From the NCBI GenBank assembly GCA_951394045.1, contig OX596001.1, positions 434,001-498,000 of the forward strand: 64,000 bases of DNA, written 5' to 3'. Numbering within the stretch: the stretch's first letter is position 1; each line of letters begins with the position of its first letter. The notes beneath the pieces were generated by a model. It did not search any database. It saw nothing but the letters and a program-made list of their open reading frames with translations, and was not told where the DNA came from. The stretch is from Nitzschia sp. DOCU1. Taxonomy: Eukaryota; Bacillariophyta; Bacillariophyceae; Bacillariales; Bacillariaceae. The translations under genes were made by a program, and so were the position numbers. This document shows positions 22,402 through 33,194 of this stretch, in pieces.

Positions 22402-22696
22402 CTACCAAAAGTAGAGGCCTAAGTCTTGTAGTACGATTCTGAATTCTTGAAGCACCACCGCTGTCTTCGCTAGCAAGCTGGTATGAAGAAGGGGACTGCC
22501 CCCTCGACCCAAATTCAAGACGCTACTAGCTCGTCGTCCTACCTTTAGAAGAACTCTTTACTACGCCTATACCCGGCCAGCCCTCTCGGTGTAGTAGTAA
22601 AGAGACATGAAACACCAGTAACGTTTGGGGCGGACTTCCACGCATCGTCGTATCACGTAGTAGCCCCTTTCCTACCGTGATCCGGTCTGGGCGGCA

Positions 22697-22719
22697 CTGC
22701 ATGCATGCATGCATGCATA
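22697..22719. repeat. GCAT microsatellite
   Basis: About five self-complementary (palindromic) GCAT units in a row, followed by two 'agctgcat' units. Confidence 0.85.
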
Positions 22720-22840
22720 GCTGCATAGCTGCCCATAGGACTCGCTCGACTATGCCGCAGAGAGCGGGAAGCAACGCTATCGCCTTCTTTGCCACCAAAA
22801 TTCCATCATGACAGCGTTCCGACTGGCACATAATTCAGGG

Positions 22841-23008
22841 CCTCAAGACTGCGACATGTCCGATCAAGAGACAACAATTATGCTGGACCAAACCGACGTT
22901 CAAAAACGAATGAGATGATTGGGGCGGAGAATTCTGGTTCTAGAGATAGCGGTCGAGTGTTGTCCAGCCAGATTATATTGGGAAAATCCTCAAGACTGCG
23001 ACATGTCC
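22841..23008. repeat. Pair of 21-base direct repeats
   Basis: The string cctcaagactgcgacatgtc (plus one c) is at 22841 and again at 22988. Weaker similarity follows each copy ('..aacaag.agac', 'ctggacc', 'cggtcaacga/gacgttcaa'). It may be a diverged 147-base tandem duplication. Confidence 0.7.
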
Positions 23009-23275
23009 TAACAAGAAGACTATAAATACGACAATTAACCTGGACCTTCGGTCAACGAAACCACCTTTGGGTAAAGCGAACTTGAAGAAAATGGGCGATT
23101 GTGGTGGCGAAGGGCGGCAATCTCTCGGAGTAGCGTTTACATGGTATGACTAACTCGAGTGCAGCACAAGGCATGCAAATACACTACCGGTATCGTCCTC
23201 TCTACTAGCTAGTAGTGTACCAGGTATGATAAAAGAAACAACTTGTGTGTGTAGCAGTAGCAAAAGTCCTTGTTT

Positions 23276-23839
23276 CTATTGCAATTCTACTCGTCTTCGT
23301 ACTCGTCGGCACGTAGCTGTACCATCCGCACATCGCTTGGATTTGACGGCAAAGGGAAATTCGGGCGCATCCCGAATTTGTGGAATCACCGCCATCATTT
23401 GCGGACTGTAGATTTGAGCATAATCACGACACGCTTGCACAAAGGCAATTTCTCCATTCCATTGCGTGCATTTACGAGCCACACTGGAAATATCTTCCGG
23501 GCTCATGCCTCGTCGGGCAGCGGACAATGTGCATCGAATCGTCATGTATCGGTGCTTTTGGCGTTGGGGAGATGTGTGTTCCAAGCCTCGCAAATCTTCC
23601 AGGGAAGTAGCACCTCCTCGAGCCAAATGGCGGGCTTCCATTTTGAAGACGCACAATTCATTAGGAGAATACCAGAATTCTCTCAAGTCTTCAAAGGCTA
23701 GAGGATTGGCGGGGGCCGATGCGACGGCAGCCGAAAAGCGGACTCGTCGCTTTGGTTCTGGTTGTTGTTGTTGAAAGGCTTGCATAATGAACAAAAAGTC
23801 TTCTCGGGTAGGGATATTATCGTCTGATGATGAATACAT
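23276..23839 (-). CDS. RVxF-motif orphan family protein 1
   Basis: 187 residues, single exon, ATG at 23839. Near residue 31 'KRRVRFSAAV' fits the RVxF docking motif for protein phosphatase 1. Then come 'LREFWYSPNELCVFKMEAR', 'RGLE..SPQRQKHRYMTIRCTLSAARRGMSPEDISSVARKCTQWNGEIAFVQACRDYAQIY', and a basic C-terminus. The protein at 35607-36461 has the same elements in the same order ('LWYSVEELHQFRVEVRG', 'RHRWMTVQC', 'GMNPDKVAAISREC'), and the one at 39692-40273 has the first two. No enzyme motif is seen. A PP1 regulatory role is only a motif-based guess. The family looks algal-specific, but I could not search. Confidence 0.75.
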   Translation of the reverse strand: MYSSSDDNIPTREDFLFIMQAFQQQQPEPKRRVRFSAAVASAPANPLAFEDLREFWYSPNELCVFKMEARHLARGGATSLEDLRGLEHTSPQRQKHRYMTIRCTLSAARRGMSPEDISSVARKCTQWNGEIAFVQACRDYAQIYSPQMMAVIPQIRDAPEFPFAVKSKRCADGTATCRRVRRRVELQ

Positions 23840-25035
23840 GTTGATTGATTGATTGATTGAAAGTGTGTTGTCGTCGTTGCTTTGTGTTTGTATAGAGTTG
23901 ATAGAGCAACTGAAATCGAGGGCCAGCCAAAGTGTAATTTGTGAGCCGAGAGATGGAGTGATAAAAATCGATCGATAATCCCGGCTCCATCACACGGTAT
24001 TCATCCACACCACGATCGGTACGGAACCTTCGTTCTATGACTCCGTTATCTCGTAGCTTGCCATAGGTCGAAATCCCTCGAACTATTTGCAGAAAATCCG
24101 GTACTCGTGGTACGTTAACTTGGAACCCCGTGTTTCATGGAGAAAGCGCAGAGCAACTCTATGTACCCGAAAAATGCATAGCCCATGCAGGACCATAATG
24201 TCGCAGTTCGACAAATGCATTATAGCCCACAATGGCGACTCCTACCTCTCACATGAAATACCCCCATTGTGCTATGCAGACATACTGACAACTCCACTTC
24301 TGGAGCGGTTATCAATTTCCCCCAAGCTTTAAGTACTGTGGAATCAATGTCCGTGGGCAATACTATAGGAATTCGACTTGTCCAGTGAGTTAAGAACAAC
24401 TTGAGTTCCGCATCGGCAATCGAAGTACCCCATGCTGACTTTGTTATCGCAAAACAAACCAGTTAAGTTCTGGCGCGGTTGTCAAGTTCGCCCAACCCAT
24501 ATATTTTAGGGCATCGTTGCCCTAACGTTAGCTTAATTATTTCTGTCTCAATGTCAGCTGGGCACTATTCCCTAATGCCTCTGAGCAATCCTGCTCGGAG
24601 CCAAGAGAACAACGCGATTACAACTTTTCCTCTGAAAAAGGGACCTTTTCAATTGCACTTTCTCATGACACCAGTTTGTTGGGTACATATCACAAATGGC
24701 TATCTACAGCCGTACCTATACTTCGACGTCCGGCCTTCCCTCCAAAATCCCAATCCCACCAATCCCGAGCGCACGGCCAGCCATTTTCGCGCGTTTTGAC
24801 CATGGCGGCCATTCCTTCTTTTTTGCCCCGAACCCTTTTTGCGGAAACCAACGACTCACTTTGAACGCGAAGAGCGGAAGGTTACGATTGTTATTGGCGG
24901 AATCATAACTGGCTGTCATTGTCATTGTCGACTCCTCCTCTTGTCATTGTCAAGTCGTAAAACGACGTTTGCTTCCAGTCTCTTTGTGGCACTATCGCGT
25001 TTCTACACATCTATCATCTACATAAATCATCAAGT
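23840..25035. other. Intergenic, about 1.2 kb, between divergent genes
   Basis: No gene recognised. Open frames here are short and compositionally unlike the neighbours. A short TTGA microsatellite lies just upstream of the gene at 23839. Confidence 0.5.
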
Positions 25036-26721
25036 ATGAGCAGTTATTCCAATGGCACAACGGCACCACCGGCCCCACTGAGTCGACCCACTTCTACGGC
25101 GAGTTTCAGTGATCATTCCAGTCATGACAATGTCGTGGTACGAGCGACCGAAGGTTGGCTGGAGTTGTTTTTGACGACACCCGAAAAATTTAAGTTTGGG
25201 CAATGGAAAGAACAAGTCCGAGATCAAAGTTTGGTCAGTCATGTCACACAACCATTGTTTGAATATGTGGCACAATTTGTGCCACCGACCGTGGCACCCA
25301 ATGTGTTGACCTTGTTTGGACTGGCGACCTTGGGTCAAGCATGGTATTTGACGTATCAGTACGGACAATATTATGGGGGAGCGTGTACGTGGTTGGCAGT
25401 GGTTGCTATACTCATATTTGGTGCGACATCGTTCTTGACGGAAGCTCATGCCGATCGGATTCGACAACGCAATGCTTTGGGGGTACTCTTCAAATATAGT
25501 TGCGATTGTGCGGCGACCGTCTTTTTGGCCATGTTGACATCGTATTGCCTTGGTGTGACCACGACGGAATCGCAATGGCATGTCGTACAAATATCGCAAC
25601 TCGTTCTGTTTTTAAAACATTTGAGTGCCTTTCATCGCAATGCGGGAATGAGATATCATTTTTTGAGTGGACCAGGAGAAGTCTTGTTGACCGCCGTGGC
25701 TTTATTGGCCGTTCGAGCGACTTTGGGTTTGGAGTGGGTGTTGAATTTATATGAAACCTTGGTGACATCGGTCTTGTATTCTACTACGATGGAACAAACG
25801 ACGGCCAAGAATTTTATCAATGAACAAGCCTTGGAAAAATACAAACGTGATCCACACATCGTCGGAAGTGAATTCATCATGGTCATGTATTATTCCATAT
25901 ATGTGGTGGCCGTTACCAAATCTTTGCTATTGAAAGAACCTCATGGTTGGTCCCGATTTGGCTTGTCGGCTAGTTTGCTCATGCGAGTTGTACCTGCATT
26001 GCTATTACATGTCAATGTCTATGGATCCGATGTCAATGATAATACAGAAATGCAAGTGGCCGATGTCATTTCCGATGGATTGTTCATGGCCGTCTTGACC
26101 AGTGATATTACCTTGGCCAAAATGGCCGGCCGAGAACTTCATCCATGGGTTGTCCTGATGAGTTTTGCAGCCGTTCTCAATCATGGAACGATTTTGGCAT
26201 TGGTGGGTGTCTATTATATTGCCGTCTTCGCCGATTTGTGTGCCTACTTGAACATGCCACTCTTGACGACCTGTCGCAATGTTTATTGCGATGGTATATA
26301 TGATTTGTGTCATGTCGGACACAAGCTGCTTTTTCAAAAAGCCTTGGGTTATGGCAATCGTTTATTTGTCGGTGTCGTGGGGGACGAAGATGCCAATAAT
26401 TATAAACGACCACCCATTATGACTGCGGCCGAACGATGTGCCGAAGTCGAAGCGTGCAAGGCTGTCACTAAAGTCATTCCGAATGCACCGTGTTTTGGTA
26501 TCACCAAGGAATTTTTGGAGGAACATCAAATTCATGTCGTGGCGTATGGTCAAGAATATTTGGAACGATATCCCAATCCCAAGGATGATCCTTATTATAG
26601 AGTACCACGCGAAATGGGAATTGCTCGGCCATTGCCACGAACAGAAGGATTGAGTACAAGTGATTTGATTCGGCGTATTCAAAATGCACGGCCAGCCGAT
26701 GAAAAGAAAAGTCCTACCTAA
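25036..26721 (+). CDS. Fusion: degenerate CDP-alcohol phosphotransferase domain + phosphoethanolamine cytidylyltransferase domain
   Basis: 561 residues, one exon. Residues 60-390 are multi-pass and align with eukaryotic choline/ethanolamine phosphotransferases: 'VAPNVLTLFGLATLG' corresponds to 'NxxTxxGL'. In place of the catalytic DGxxAR...G...D...D it has 'EAHADRIRQRNALGVLFKYSCD', so the DG pair and the middle Asp (Lys here) are lost while the final Asp remains. Residues 410-550 are a nucleotidyltransferase of the ECT type: 'YCDGIYDLCHVGHKLLFQKA' (HxGH at 426-429), 'VGVVGDEDANNYKRPPIMTAAER' and 'RTEGLSTSDLIRRI'. The second half would make CDP-ethanolamine from CTP and phosphoethanolamine (Kennedy pathway). 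The first half probably anchors it in the ER membrane as a pseudo-enzyme. Only one cytidylyltransferase domain is present, against two in animal PCYT2. Confidence 0.85.
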   Translation: MSSYSNGTTAPPAPLSRPTSTASFSDHSSHDNVVVRATEGWLELFLTTPEKFKFGQWKEQVRDQSLVSHVTQPLFEYVAQFVPPTVAPNVLTLFGLATLGQAWYLTYQYGQYYGGACTWLAVVAILIFGATSFLTEAHADRIRQRNALGVLFKYSCDCAATVFLAMLTSYCLGVTTTESQWHVVQISQLVLFLKHLSAFHRNAGMRYHFLSGPGEVLLTAVALLAVRATLGLEWVLNLYETLVTSVLYSTTMEQTTAKNFINEQALEKYKRDPHIVGSEFIMVMYYSIYVVAVTKSLLLKEPHGWSRFGLSASLLMRVVPALLLHVNVYGSDVNDNTEMQVADVISDGLFMAVLTSDITLAKMAGRELHPWVVLMSFAAVLNHGTILALVGVYYIAVFADLCAYLNMPLLTTCRNVYCDGIYDLCHVGHKLLFQKALGYGNRLFVGVVGDEDANNYKRPPIMTAAERCAEVEACKAVTKVIPNAPCFGITKEFLEEHQIHVVAYGQEYLERYPNPKDDPYYRVPREMGIARPLPRTEGLSTSDLIRRIQNARPADEKKSPT

Positions 26722-27423
26722 TCATGGGATGTATCACAAAAACCGAGCATGGCTACTCTTTTCCAGCAATGCATGTATTCTAGTAGAGAGATTCTACGTT
26801 ACTGTAAGACCTATTAATCAATCAACTTTACTCCTCATCTAGCTAGTAGTAATCCATACTTGAGGAAAAGCCGAAACACTTCATCAGTAGCCTTTGACTT
26901 TGTCCATGTGCACCTCTTGGTCTGGTTTGCTTGGAGGCTCGTCGTTGGTGAGATGCTGGATGTAGTTCGTCTCGTGCATTCGTTCGAGTTTTTGCGTTGC
27001 AAAATCCTATTCCGGATAGTAGTACTTGCCACGGTACGACTTTTTTGGATCTTCCATGTCACGCTTTGCTCAAGCAACACGATTCCCGGGTTGGTAACTG
27101 GGTACCATCGACCAACCTAACAAGAATGCTGGCCATTGATAGTACTAAGGTCCTGGCACACAACAAAGTTCCCTCCACCACCGGAATGTAGAGCGTCTGC
27201 TTGCATGCGTATGTAGTTGAAAAAGTTCTTGGTTTACTAATTGGCACATTTATCATTGTTCTAGTTTCTTTTACGTTTAAAATCACATCCATGCATTCGA
27301 TTCGAAGCCGTCTCTCACCAGGTGCAAATACCAGTCGGGCCAATTACCCTTGCCGAGGTGGTGCACACCTCGACTCTTGTCCCTACCAGCCCTGGGAACG
27401 TACACGAGGGCTACAATCTCTCC
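26722..27423. other. Intergenic with a gene remnant
   Basis: Apart from the sulfotransferase remnant at 26845-27005, nothing is recognised. Confidence 0.5.
26845..27005 (-). pseudogene. Worn remnant of a sulfotransferase-like last exon
   Basis: On the minus strand it runs from 'ttgcaacgcaaa' through '.accaacgacgagcctcc', 'aagcaaaccagaccaag', 'tgcacatggac' and 'ctcctcaagtatg.attacta'. This follows the codons for 'LQRKRIE...DTNEPRNKTKECIWTNQ...LLKYDYY' in the copy at 1789-3156. Indels break every frame. It lies about 14 kb from the main cluster, so copies have been scattered along the region. Confidence 0.65.
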
Positions 27424-28543
27424 TTAAGCATCCTTTCCGGGAGGGGAATCACCCGGTGGGGGACCGGGCGCTGGTTGCATACCCGGCGGCGGGGGGCCTT
27501 GTGGCATTGGATGGGCTCCAGGTGGTGGAGGTCCGTGGCTAGGTGGATGATGATGGTGGGGCGGAGGTGGGTGGTGAGGATGATGACCCGGTGGCGGTGC
27601 CATGTGAGGATGATGCATCGGTGGGCCATGCCCCTGCTGCTGGGCGTGGTGTTGCTGCTGCTGTTGTTGCAGCTGCTGCAACTGAAACTGCTGCCATTGC
27701 AATTGCTGAAGCTGTTGATTGATGAACTGATTCTGCTGGTTCAAATCCGCAGGCGCCATTCCCGGCATAGCGCCGGGCATCATAGGCTGCATTCCAGGCA
27801 TTCCGAAGGCCATGGGCATACCAAAGGCCATGGGAGCCATCGGGGCCGGCATGAGCTGCGGCTGAGATTCGTTGAACTTGGACGAGCTGTGGCTACTCAT
27901 GCGAAGGCACATGCTGGGATCATCGCGCAAGAATAACTTGTGGTAATAACTGCCCATCTTGGAGGCAAAAAAGGAGAATCAGGTCAGTTCAAAAGACAGG
28001 AGCAAGACCGACAACAACGTTAATTTGAATGGTCTTGACGTACCTCAGGACCTCGCGTGACGCGGGTAAAACCCCATCGATTCAACTTGCGTGTAAACGA
28101 AGTAAACTTTGTTGCTTTGAAATACCTCGGCAAGACATTAGCAGCAAACTTCTTCTTCTTGTAAATAATGAAGGAACGCCCGTGGGGCAACCAGGCGATA
28201 GTGTCGGCGTCGTCCTCATTCGACAGGATGTCCATGAGCTGATTGAAGGAGACACACGCAAAGGCAGGGTTAACTGTTAGCGATATAATAACACAAAGCA
28301 ACTTCACACAAAGAGTTCCACATAACCTACCACTTGTGGAAACGTCTTGGGGGCCTCATCATCGAGTTCCTTGATCAACTTGGAGTCCCCAGGCTTGGCC
28401 TCCACCAGAGTGGGGGCATCTTCGTCTCCTTCAGCAGCCACTTCTCCATCGTCTGATTTAGATGCTGCGGCCTCTTCAGATTTCACTGCAGCAACGGGCT
28501 CTTTGCCTTCGTTGGGCTTGGTGTCAGTTGCAGGTTCGGACAT
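27424..28543 (-). CDS. Heat shock factor-type transcription factor (HSF-a)
   Basis: Exons 28543-28331, 28238-28044 and 27957-27424 join in phase 0 to 313 residues. The N-terminus is acidic. The HSF DNA-binding domain runs from about 66 to 145: 'KTFPQV|LMDILSNED', 'IAWLPHGRSFIIYKKKKFAANVLPRYFKATKFTSFTRKLNRWGFTRV', 'GPE|MGSYYHKLFLRD' (bars mark introns). The rest is Met/Pro-, Gln- and His-rich, with a Gln-leucine helix ('LQQLQWQQFQLQQLQ') that may trimerise, then poly-Pro/His. A nuclear DNA-binding role at nGAAn arrays is known for the family; target genes are unknown. It is divergent from a second HSF gene at 29843. Confidence 0.9.
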
Positions 28544-29842
28544 GGTCGATGTCGCAAGAAGTTGAAAATGAATGTCTTGACGCTATTCAAAGTGATGTCC
28601 TTCGGATAATGAAAGTCCCGTCGCTTCTCTTGCCATGAAAGTCGCAGCGGCGTCTCTGGAGCATCCCAACGCCACATCACACCTGACTTCACTCTTTTGG
28701 TACACATTTTACACTGTGCTACGGGGCGAGGTTGTCAAACTTTTGAAATGACGAGGTCGGAGGGCGGAGATTGCGCTACTTAAAAAATTGACTTTTCTTC
28801 GTGTGCGCATAATTGAAAAATTGATATATCTACGTATTCGAACATCTGAAATAATGTTCCTTCGATATATTTTTATCTGATGGGTGGGATGGTGACGAAT
28901 TCATTGAAAACGTACTAAATGTACATGAGATGACGTGCGCGGAGGTTGACAAAGTCGAGTCAATCGACTGTGACTGTATGCATAGCGCCAGGTGCTCAGC
29001 TGTAAGATGCGAGTCTTAACTACAACAGTAATTATGGGCCACAAAGCACGTGCAGTAGCCAAAGTGAGCCCAAAATCCGCTCAGTCGACCAATTCGACAA
29101 CAACTTACCCATTGCGTCGAGTCCAGTTCACAAAGTTCTCTGACACAAGTCGGCTGTGGCGATATATCGGCTTTCAAGGGAATATCGATCCGTTGCACAA
29201 ACACCACTGACATCACGGCTTCGGGATGGAAGTGTCGATTCTTCAACGATGTTTCATACATTACGCTACGGGATCTCTATATATCATTCTGGGTTCTTCG
29301 AGAACGAAGAAGAATAGGAGTTCTCAGCTTCTGAAACAAGTTAGCAGCAATTTGCGCCATATTGAAGAAGAACATGAACAATATCTCGTACGGACTTTAC
29401 TTAGACGTGGCCTCAACAGAAAGAATAAAATCGATTCCACCGCTTTTGGAAATGATTGCTTTAGAGAACGAGATATTAATGCACTCCGGAAGGTTTCCAT
29501 AAGGAACAAAACCGAAGTCCTAGCAGTGCGGATGAGAAGTCCAACTTGACGTGGCCAAGCGCTACTGGTTTAAAAAGGAATTCTAATAGTACGCACGCTA
29601 CAACCATCACTGGGATGATCAGTCTCGTCTCACAAAGTTGACGGAACGCTGCATGAACACTTGTGCAGAACTGTTATGGTCGTGGCGGCGGATAATGAGA
29701 ACGCTGATGCGAGACGCATTACTACGATTTCCTACATCCGCCGCTACTCGTACTACCGGTAGTAGAGGGTGCAAAGCGCTCTTGAAATCGGATTCCATCC
29801 TGATTTCAAGGACTTCCCGATAGAGCGGCACTTGTCTCGCCG
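28544..29842. other. Intergenic between divergent HSF genes, 1.3 kb
   Basis: Likely holds both promoters. A 107-codon plus-strand frame (29226-29549, basic, 'SSQLLKQVSSNLRHIEEEHEQYLVRTLLRRG') is possible as a small gene, but I recognise nothing in it. Confidence 0.45.
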
Positions 29843-31983
29843 ATGCAAATAAACGAAGCCAGAGTTGTATCGCACAATCACGATTCGAACGACGACCGAT
29901 ACTGCTATAGCACAATTCACATAATTGCGCCATTACAACTTATGCATTCATTTCTCCACATCGATCAGCAAACACCATTGAGATATTCCGGCAGCCGCGA
30001 CGTGATCCTTGCAAACAGCACCAATCTTAATCTACATCGAGGGGAGCACGAAACCAACGAACAGCAGTACCTTTTCAACCGGCGGGAGAAGCACGCAGTG
30101 GGGCCGAATTTCATCGCTTCATCCTTTCCACACATGCAGCAGCAGCCACCGAATTGGAACGACCTTGCGCTATCGCGGAGTCTCTCGGACAAAGATATCG
30201 TAGCCAGCTTCCCGCAGCAGCTGATGGAAGTTCTGTCCAACGAAAGTTTGTCTGACATTATAACATGGCTTCCCCACGGATTGGGATGGATAATTTTGGA
30301 CAAGAAACGTTTCGCGGCAGAAGTGTTGCCAAAGTACTTTGAGAAAAAGTCCAAGTGGACGAGCTTTACCCGCAAATTGAACAGATGGAACTTCACGCGA
30401 GTGACCAGGGGCGACGAGGTGGGGGCGTATTACCACCCGTAAGTTTTAGGCGGACTCGATTTTCCCATAAAATCGTACCTCATCCTTCTGTTGTGCAACC
30501 CTTTCTTGATCATTGTGCCATGCGCAGGTTCTTTCAGCGGGGAAAGAAGGACTTGTGTGCGCAGATGGCCTGCATGGCCTCTAAGACGCCGCAGAGTATG
30601 GAGCCTTTGAACCCGGTGGCGCTTGGGCTTGCTACGCCGAAGATGATTGAGCAGGGTCTCTTACAAGGAATGATCCCAGGTAGTAACCAGTTCATACATG
30701 GGTCCAACGTCGCCACGGAACAGGCGCGACCCCCTCAGGAACTAACATCCATGGGGAATAGCGCACGGTCACTTCACTCTGAAACCGTTGTCTCAAATTC
30801 CTTCGCTGCGGGTCGGCCAAATATGCCTCAGCATCTGATCAAGGGATCTTCCTCATCGGGTAGGGCATTTCCATCGTCAGTGTCGTCATCCACACACGCA
30901 TCATCAGAGGCTTCGCTCCAACACCAACCAACGTTGCACAGGGGACAAAAGGAAGGCGGCACGGATTCACCAGACTCTGATTTCAATGCTGGCGATGCCT
31001 CCGGGGCCCTTTCCCCTAACCCATTAGCACTCCACATTGACGCATACCTTCGGCAACAAGCGCAAGCCGCGGCAACGTCTAGTACTATCACCTCTTCAGA
31101 GTCACCGTCAGTGAGGGATCGAATCGTAGCCGAATTTCATGCCAAAGCAGCAGCCGCGCAGGGTAGTTTCGGCCAGCAGCTTCTAAATAACACTGGATTT
31201 CGCCTCCAACAACGTCGCTTCGAGGACACTCTTACAATGACACCAACGAACACCAGGATGGTTCCAAGTACCAGCGGGGGGCGCAATCTTGGCCATGATA
31301 GTAACTCAACGAGTACTGGGGGGCACGGGTCGTCTACATCATTAAGCCAAAGAGGGAACGAGCCGCCCGATGAGCAACAAAAGATTAGTCCGAGTTTGTT
31401 TGACTCGACCAGCTCAGACCAAAGTAGCGAAGATGGTGGTAACCAGTATTCCATGATGTCGCAGCATCTTCAACAACAGATATTCCAACAGCTTCTCAGA
31501 CCGCAACACCACCAACCGCAGCAACAACAGGCCGAAAGCTCCAACGACAGTCGCCGAAGTATGTTTGGCTCATCCAGCTCGGACGGAATTAGCGAGGATG
31601 CTGGCAACAGCAATTCAAGCGTGTCGCTGCCGCTACAGCAAGAGAAATATCAACAACTACTCCATGGGCATTGGCACCAACAGCAGCAGCACACCAAAAC
31701 TGTCAACACTGAGGAATCCGAAGTAGCCCGCAGCACAACCCACCATCATTATCATCGAGGAGCCGGTCCTGGTACGATTGTTGCTAATCCAGTGGAAGGT
31801 TATCGAGCGGGAAATTCTTTCCAGCACCAAGGCGCTGTTGCGGGGATGAGCTCGATAGCAAACCTTCAGAACAATTATATCATGGCGGTCATGATGATGG
31901 ATCAAAAGAATGGCATGCAGCAGCAGCAACAACAACAACAAGACCAGGGCGGCACGTCTTCGTCCAGGCCAAATGAGTCGTAG
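29843..31983 (+). CDS. Heat shock factor-type transcription factor (HSF-b)
   Basis: Exons 29843-30438 and 30528-31983 splice in phase 2 to 683 residues. The DNA-binding domain lies at about 122-210: 'ASFPQQLMEVLSNES', 'ITWLPHGLGWIILDKKRFAAEVLPKYFEKKSKWTSFTRKLNRWNFTRV', 'GAYYHP|FFQRGKKDLCAQM' (bar marks the intron). The long tail is Ser-, Gln- and His-rich with no clear HR-A/B heptads. Tail motifs 'SLFDSTSSDQSSEDGGNQYSM' and 'SMFGSSSSDGISEDAGNSN' form an internal duplication. The first ATG is used, and a later one ('MHSFLHID') is possible. Intron placement differs from HSF-a, so this is not a recent tandem copy. Confidence 0.88.
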
Positions 31984-32105
31984 TGGCCAACTGCAACAAT
32001 TTGATGATGCTGCAGGCATTGAATGAAGCAAAGTTTGATATGAGTGGATCATCCCTGGGGGGTACAGATAAATAGATTTATCCATAGACAACGCATCACT
32101 CTCTC

Positions 32106-33194
32106 TTAGTATTCTCGTCGGTAGAAAGCTTGAAGAATGTTGAGGCTGCAACTTGCGTGTTCGGCCCAGCTAACATTTCGTAGGTTGCGGTCTGTCAAGT
32201 CATAGTTGTGGTCTTTGAGGCGATTCAAAAAGGCCTCGGACGCCAATCCAGGGAGGAAGACGCCCATGACATGGTTGGATTTGGACTTTGCTGCGCCGCC
32301 AGTCTCTATTTCTATATCCTTGCGTAAGGATCGAGCTTGCTCTAGATACTCTATAGCTCGATTGGCAATGTCACGAACGGCATTACGAAGAGCTTGAATG
32401 CACTCTGCGTCACCTTGCCCTAGAGCGGAAAGTAGATATCGAGGACTCTTGACACCGTACCGTTCGCATAATTCTTGGGGAACGATGAGCTTTCCAGTAG
32501 TGCTCATCACGGGGATTGACGTTCGCAACGCATTTGTCAAGCCATGCGCTTTGCCCAGAAGTTTGGCAGTACGATGAGCAATCGGATACTCTCTTTCAAA
32601 TAACCCATCGCTTTCCAAGATGAGTTGCATCAAGCTTCCACAACTCAAAACAGCGTGGTTCTCGAGTGCCGCAAGGTCAGGATATTGCTTGAGATCCAAG
32701 TCCTCAAAGCGGCCCTTGAGAATGTCATCAAAGTGACACTTGCTAAAATTGTGCTGCTGTCTGAGATGAGTTAGAAGTTGAAGGGTTGGGTGGTCCCGAT
32801 GCTTTGATGAGGCTTCATTGGGACTAGTAGAAGAGGTATTCGCATCATACACAGCAGTGTCAATTCCTTCCTTCCACCATTTCAAGTGATCGACAGGAGG
32901 CGAATTCGCAGGAATCAGAGCAGTTGTTCCAAATCGAAGTCCAGTCTCTACCCAGAAACTTCTCACTGCGAAATACGCAATCTGCATTTCGTTGGTGCCG
33001 AGCATCTTGCCTGGAAGATACCCCGCCGGATCATGGCGTCGAACGTTGGACACGGCATTGTCCAGAGCAGGCTGTAACGTGCTATCGCTGCAAGTAGGCT
33101 TTTGAATCAATGACAGAAAGGTCCGGTATTGAGATTGCTTGCTTTGGTTTCTGAGAGACAACTTCAGAACTGAAGCAGTTTTCGTCTGCAACAT
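32106..33194 (-). CDS. NDUFAF6-like complex I assembly factor (phytoene synthase fold)
   Basis: 362 residues from the ATG at 33194. The N-terminus ('MLQTKTASVLKLSLRNQSKQSQYRTF') is basic and free of acidic residues, as in mitochondrial presequences. The body follows the squalene/phytoene-synthase-like NDUFAF6 family: 'AYFAVRSFWVETG', 'KWWKEGID', 'ENHAVLSCGSLMQLIL', 'LGKAHGLTNALRTSIP' and 'GKLIVPQELCERYGV'. The DxxxD prenyl-transfer motifs of true phytoene synthases are absent, so an enzyme role is unlikely. NDUFAF6 supports early complex I assembly in mitochondria. Upstream in-frame codons to 33383 are non-ATG or less plausible. Divergent from ispH with a gap of 480 bases. Confidence 0.8.
   Translation of the reverse strand: MLQTKTASVLKLSLRNQSKQSQYRTFLSLIQKPTCSDSTLQPALDNAVSNVRRHDPAGYLPGKMLGTNEMQIAYFAVRSFWVETGLRFGTTALIPANSPPVDHLKWWKEGIDTAVYDANTSSTSPNEASSKHRDHPTLQLLTHLRQQHNFSKCHFDDILKGRFEDLDLKQYPDLAALENHAVLSCGSLMQLILESDGLFEREYPIAHRTAKLLGKAHGLTNALRTSIPVMSTTGKLIVPQELCERYGVKSPRYLLSALGQGDAECIQALRNAVRDIANRAIEYLEQARSLRKDIEIETGGAAKSKSNHVMGVFLPGLASEAFLNRLKDHNYDLTDRNLRNVSWAEHASCSLNILQAFYRREY

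Larger units (their letters stand above)
22402..23275. other. Intergenic with short repeats
   Basis: No gene recognised between the convergent genes ending at 22401 and 23276. It contains a GCAT microsatellite and a pair of direct repeats. Confidence 0.5.

Noticed and set aside
27322..27936. 204-codon plus-strand frame opposite the HSF-a tail
   Set aside because: Produced by the antisense of Gln/His/Pro repeats.
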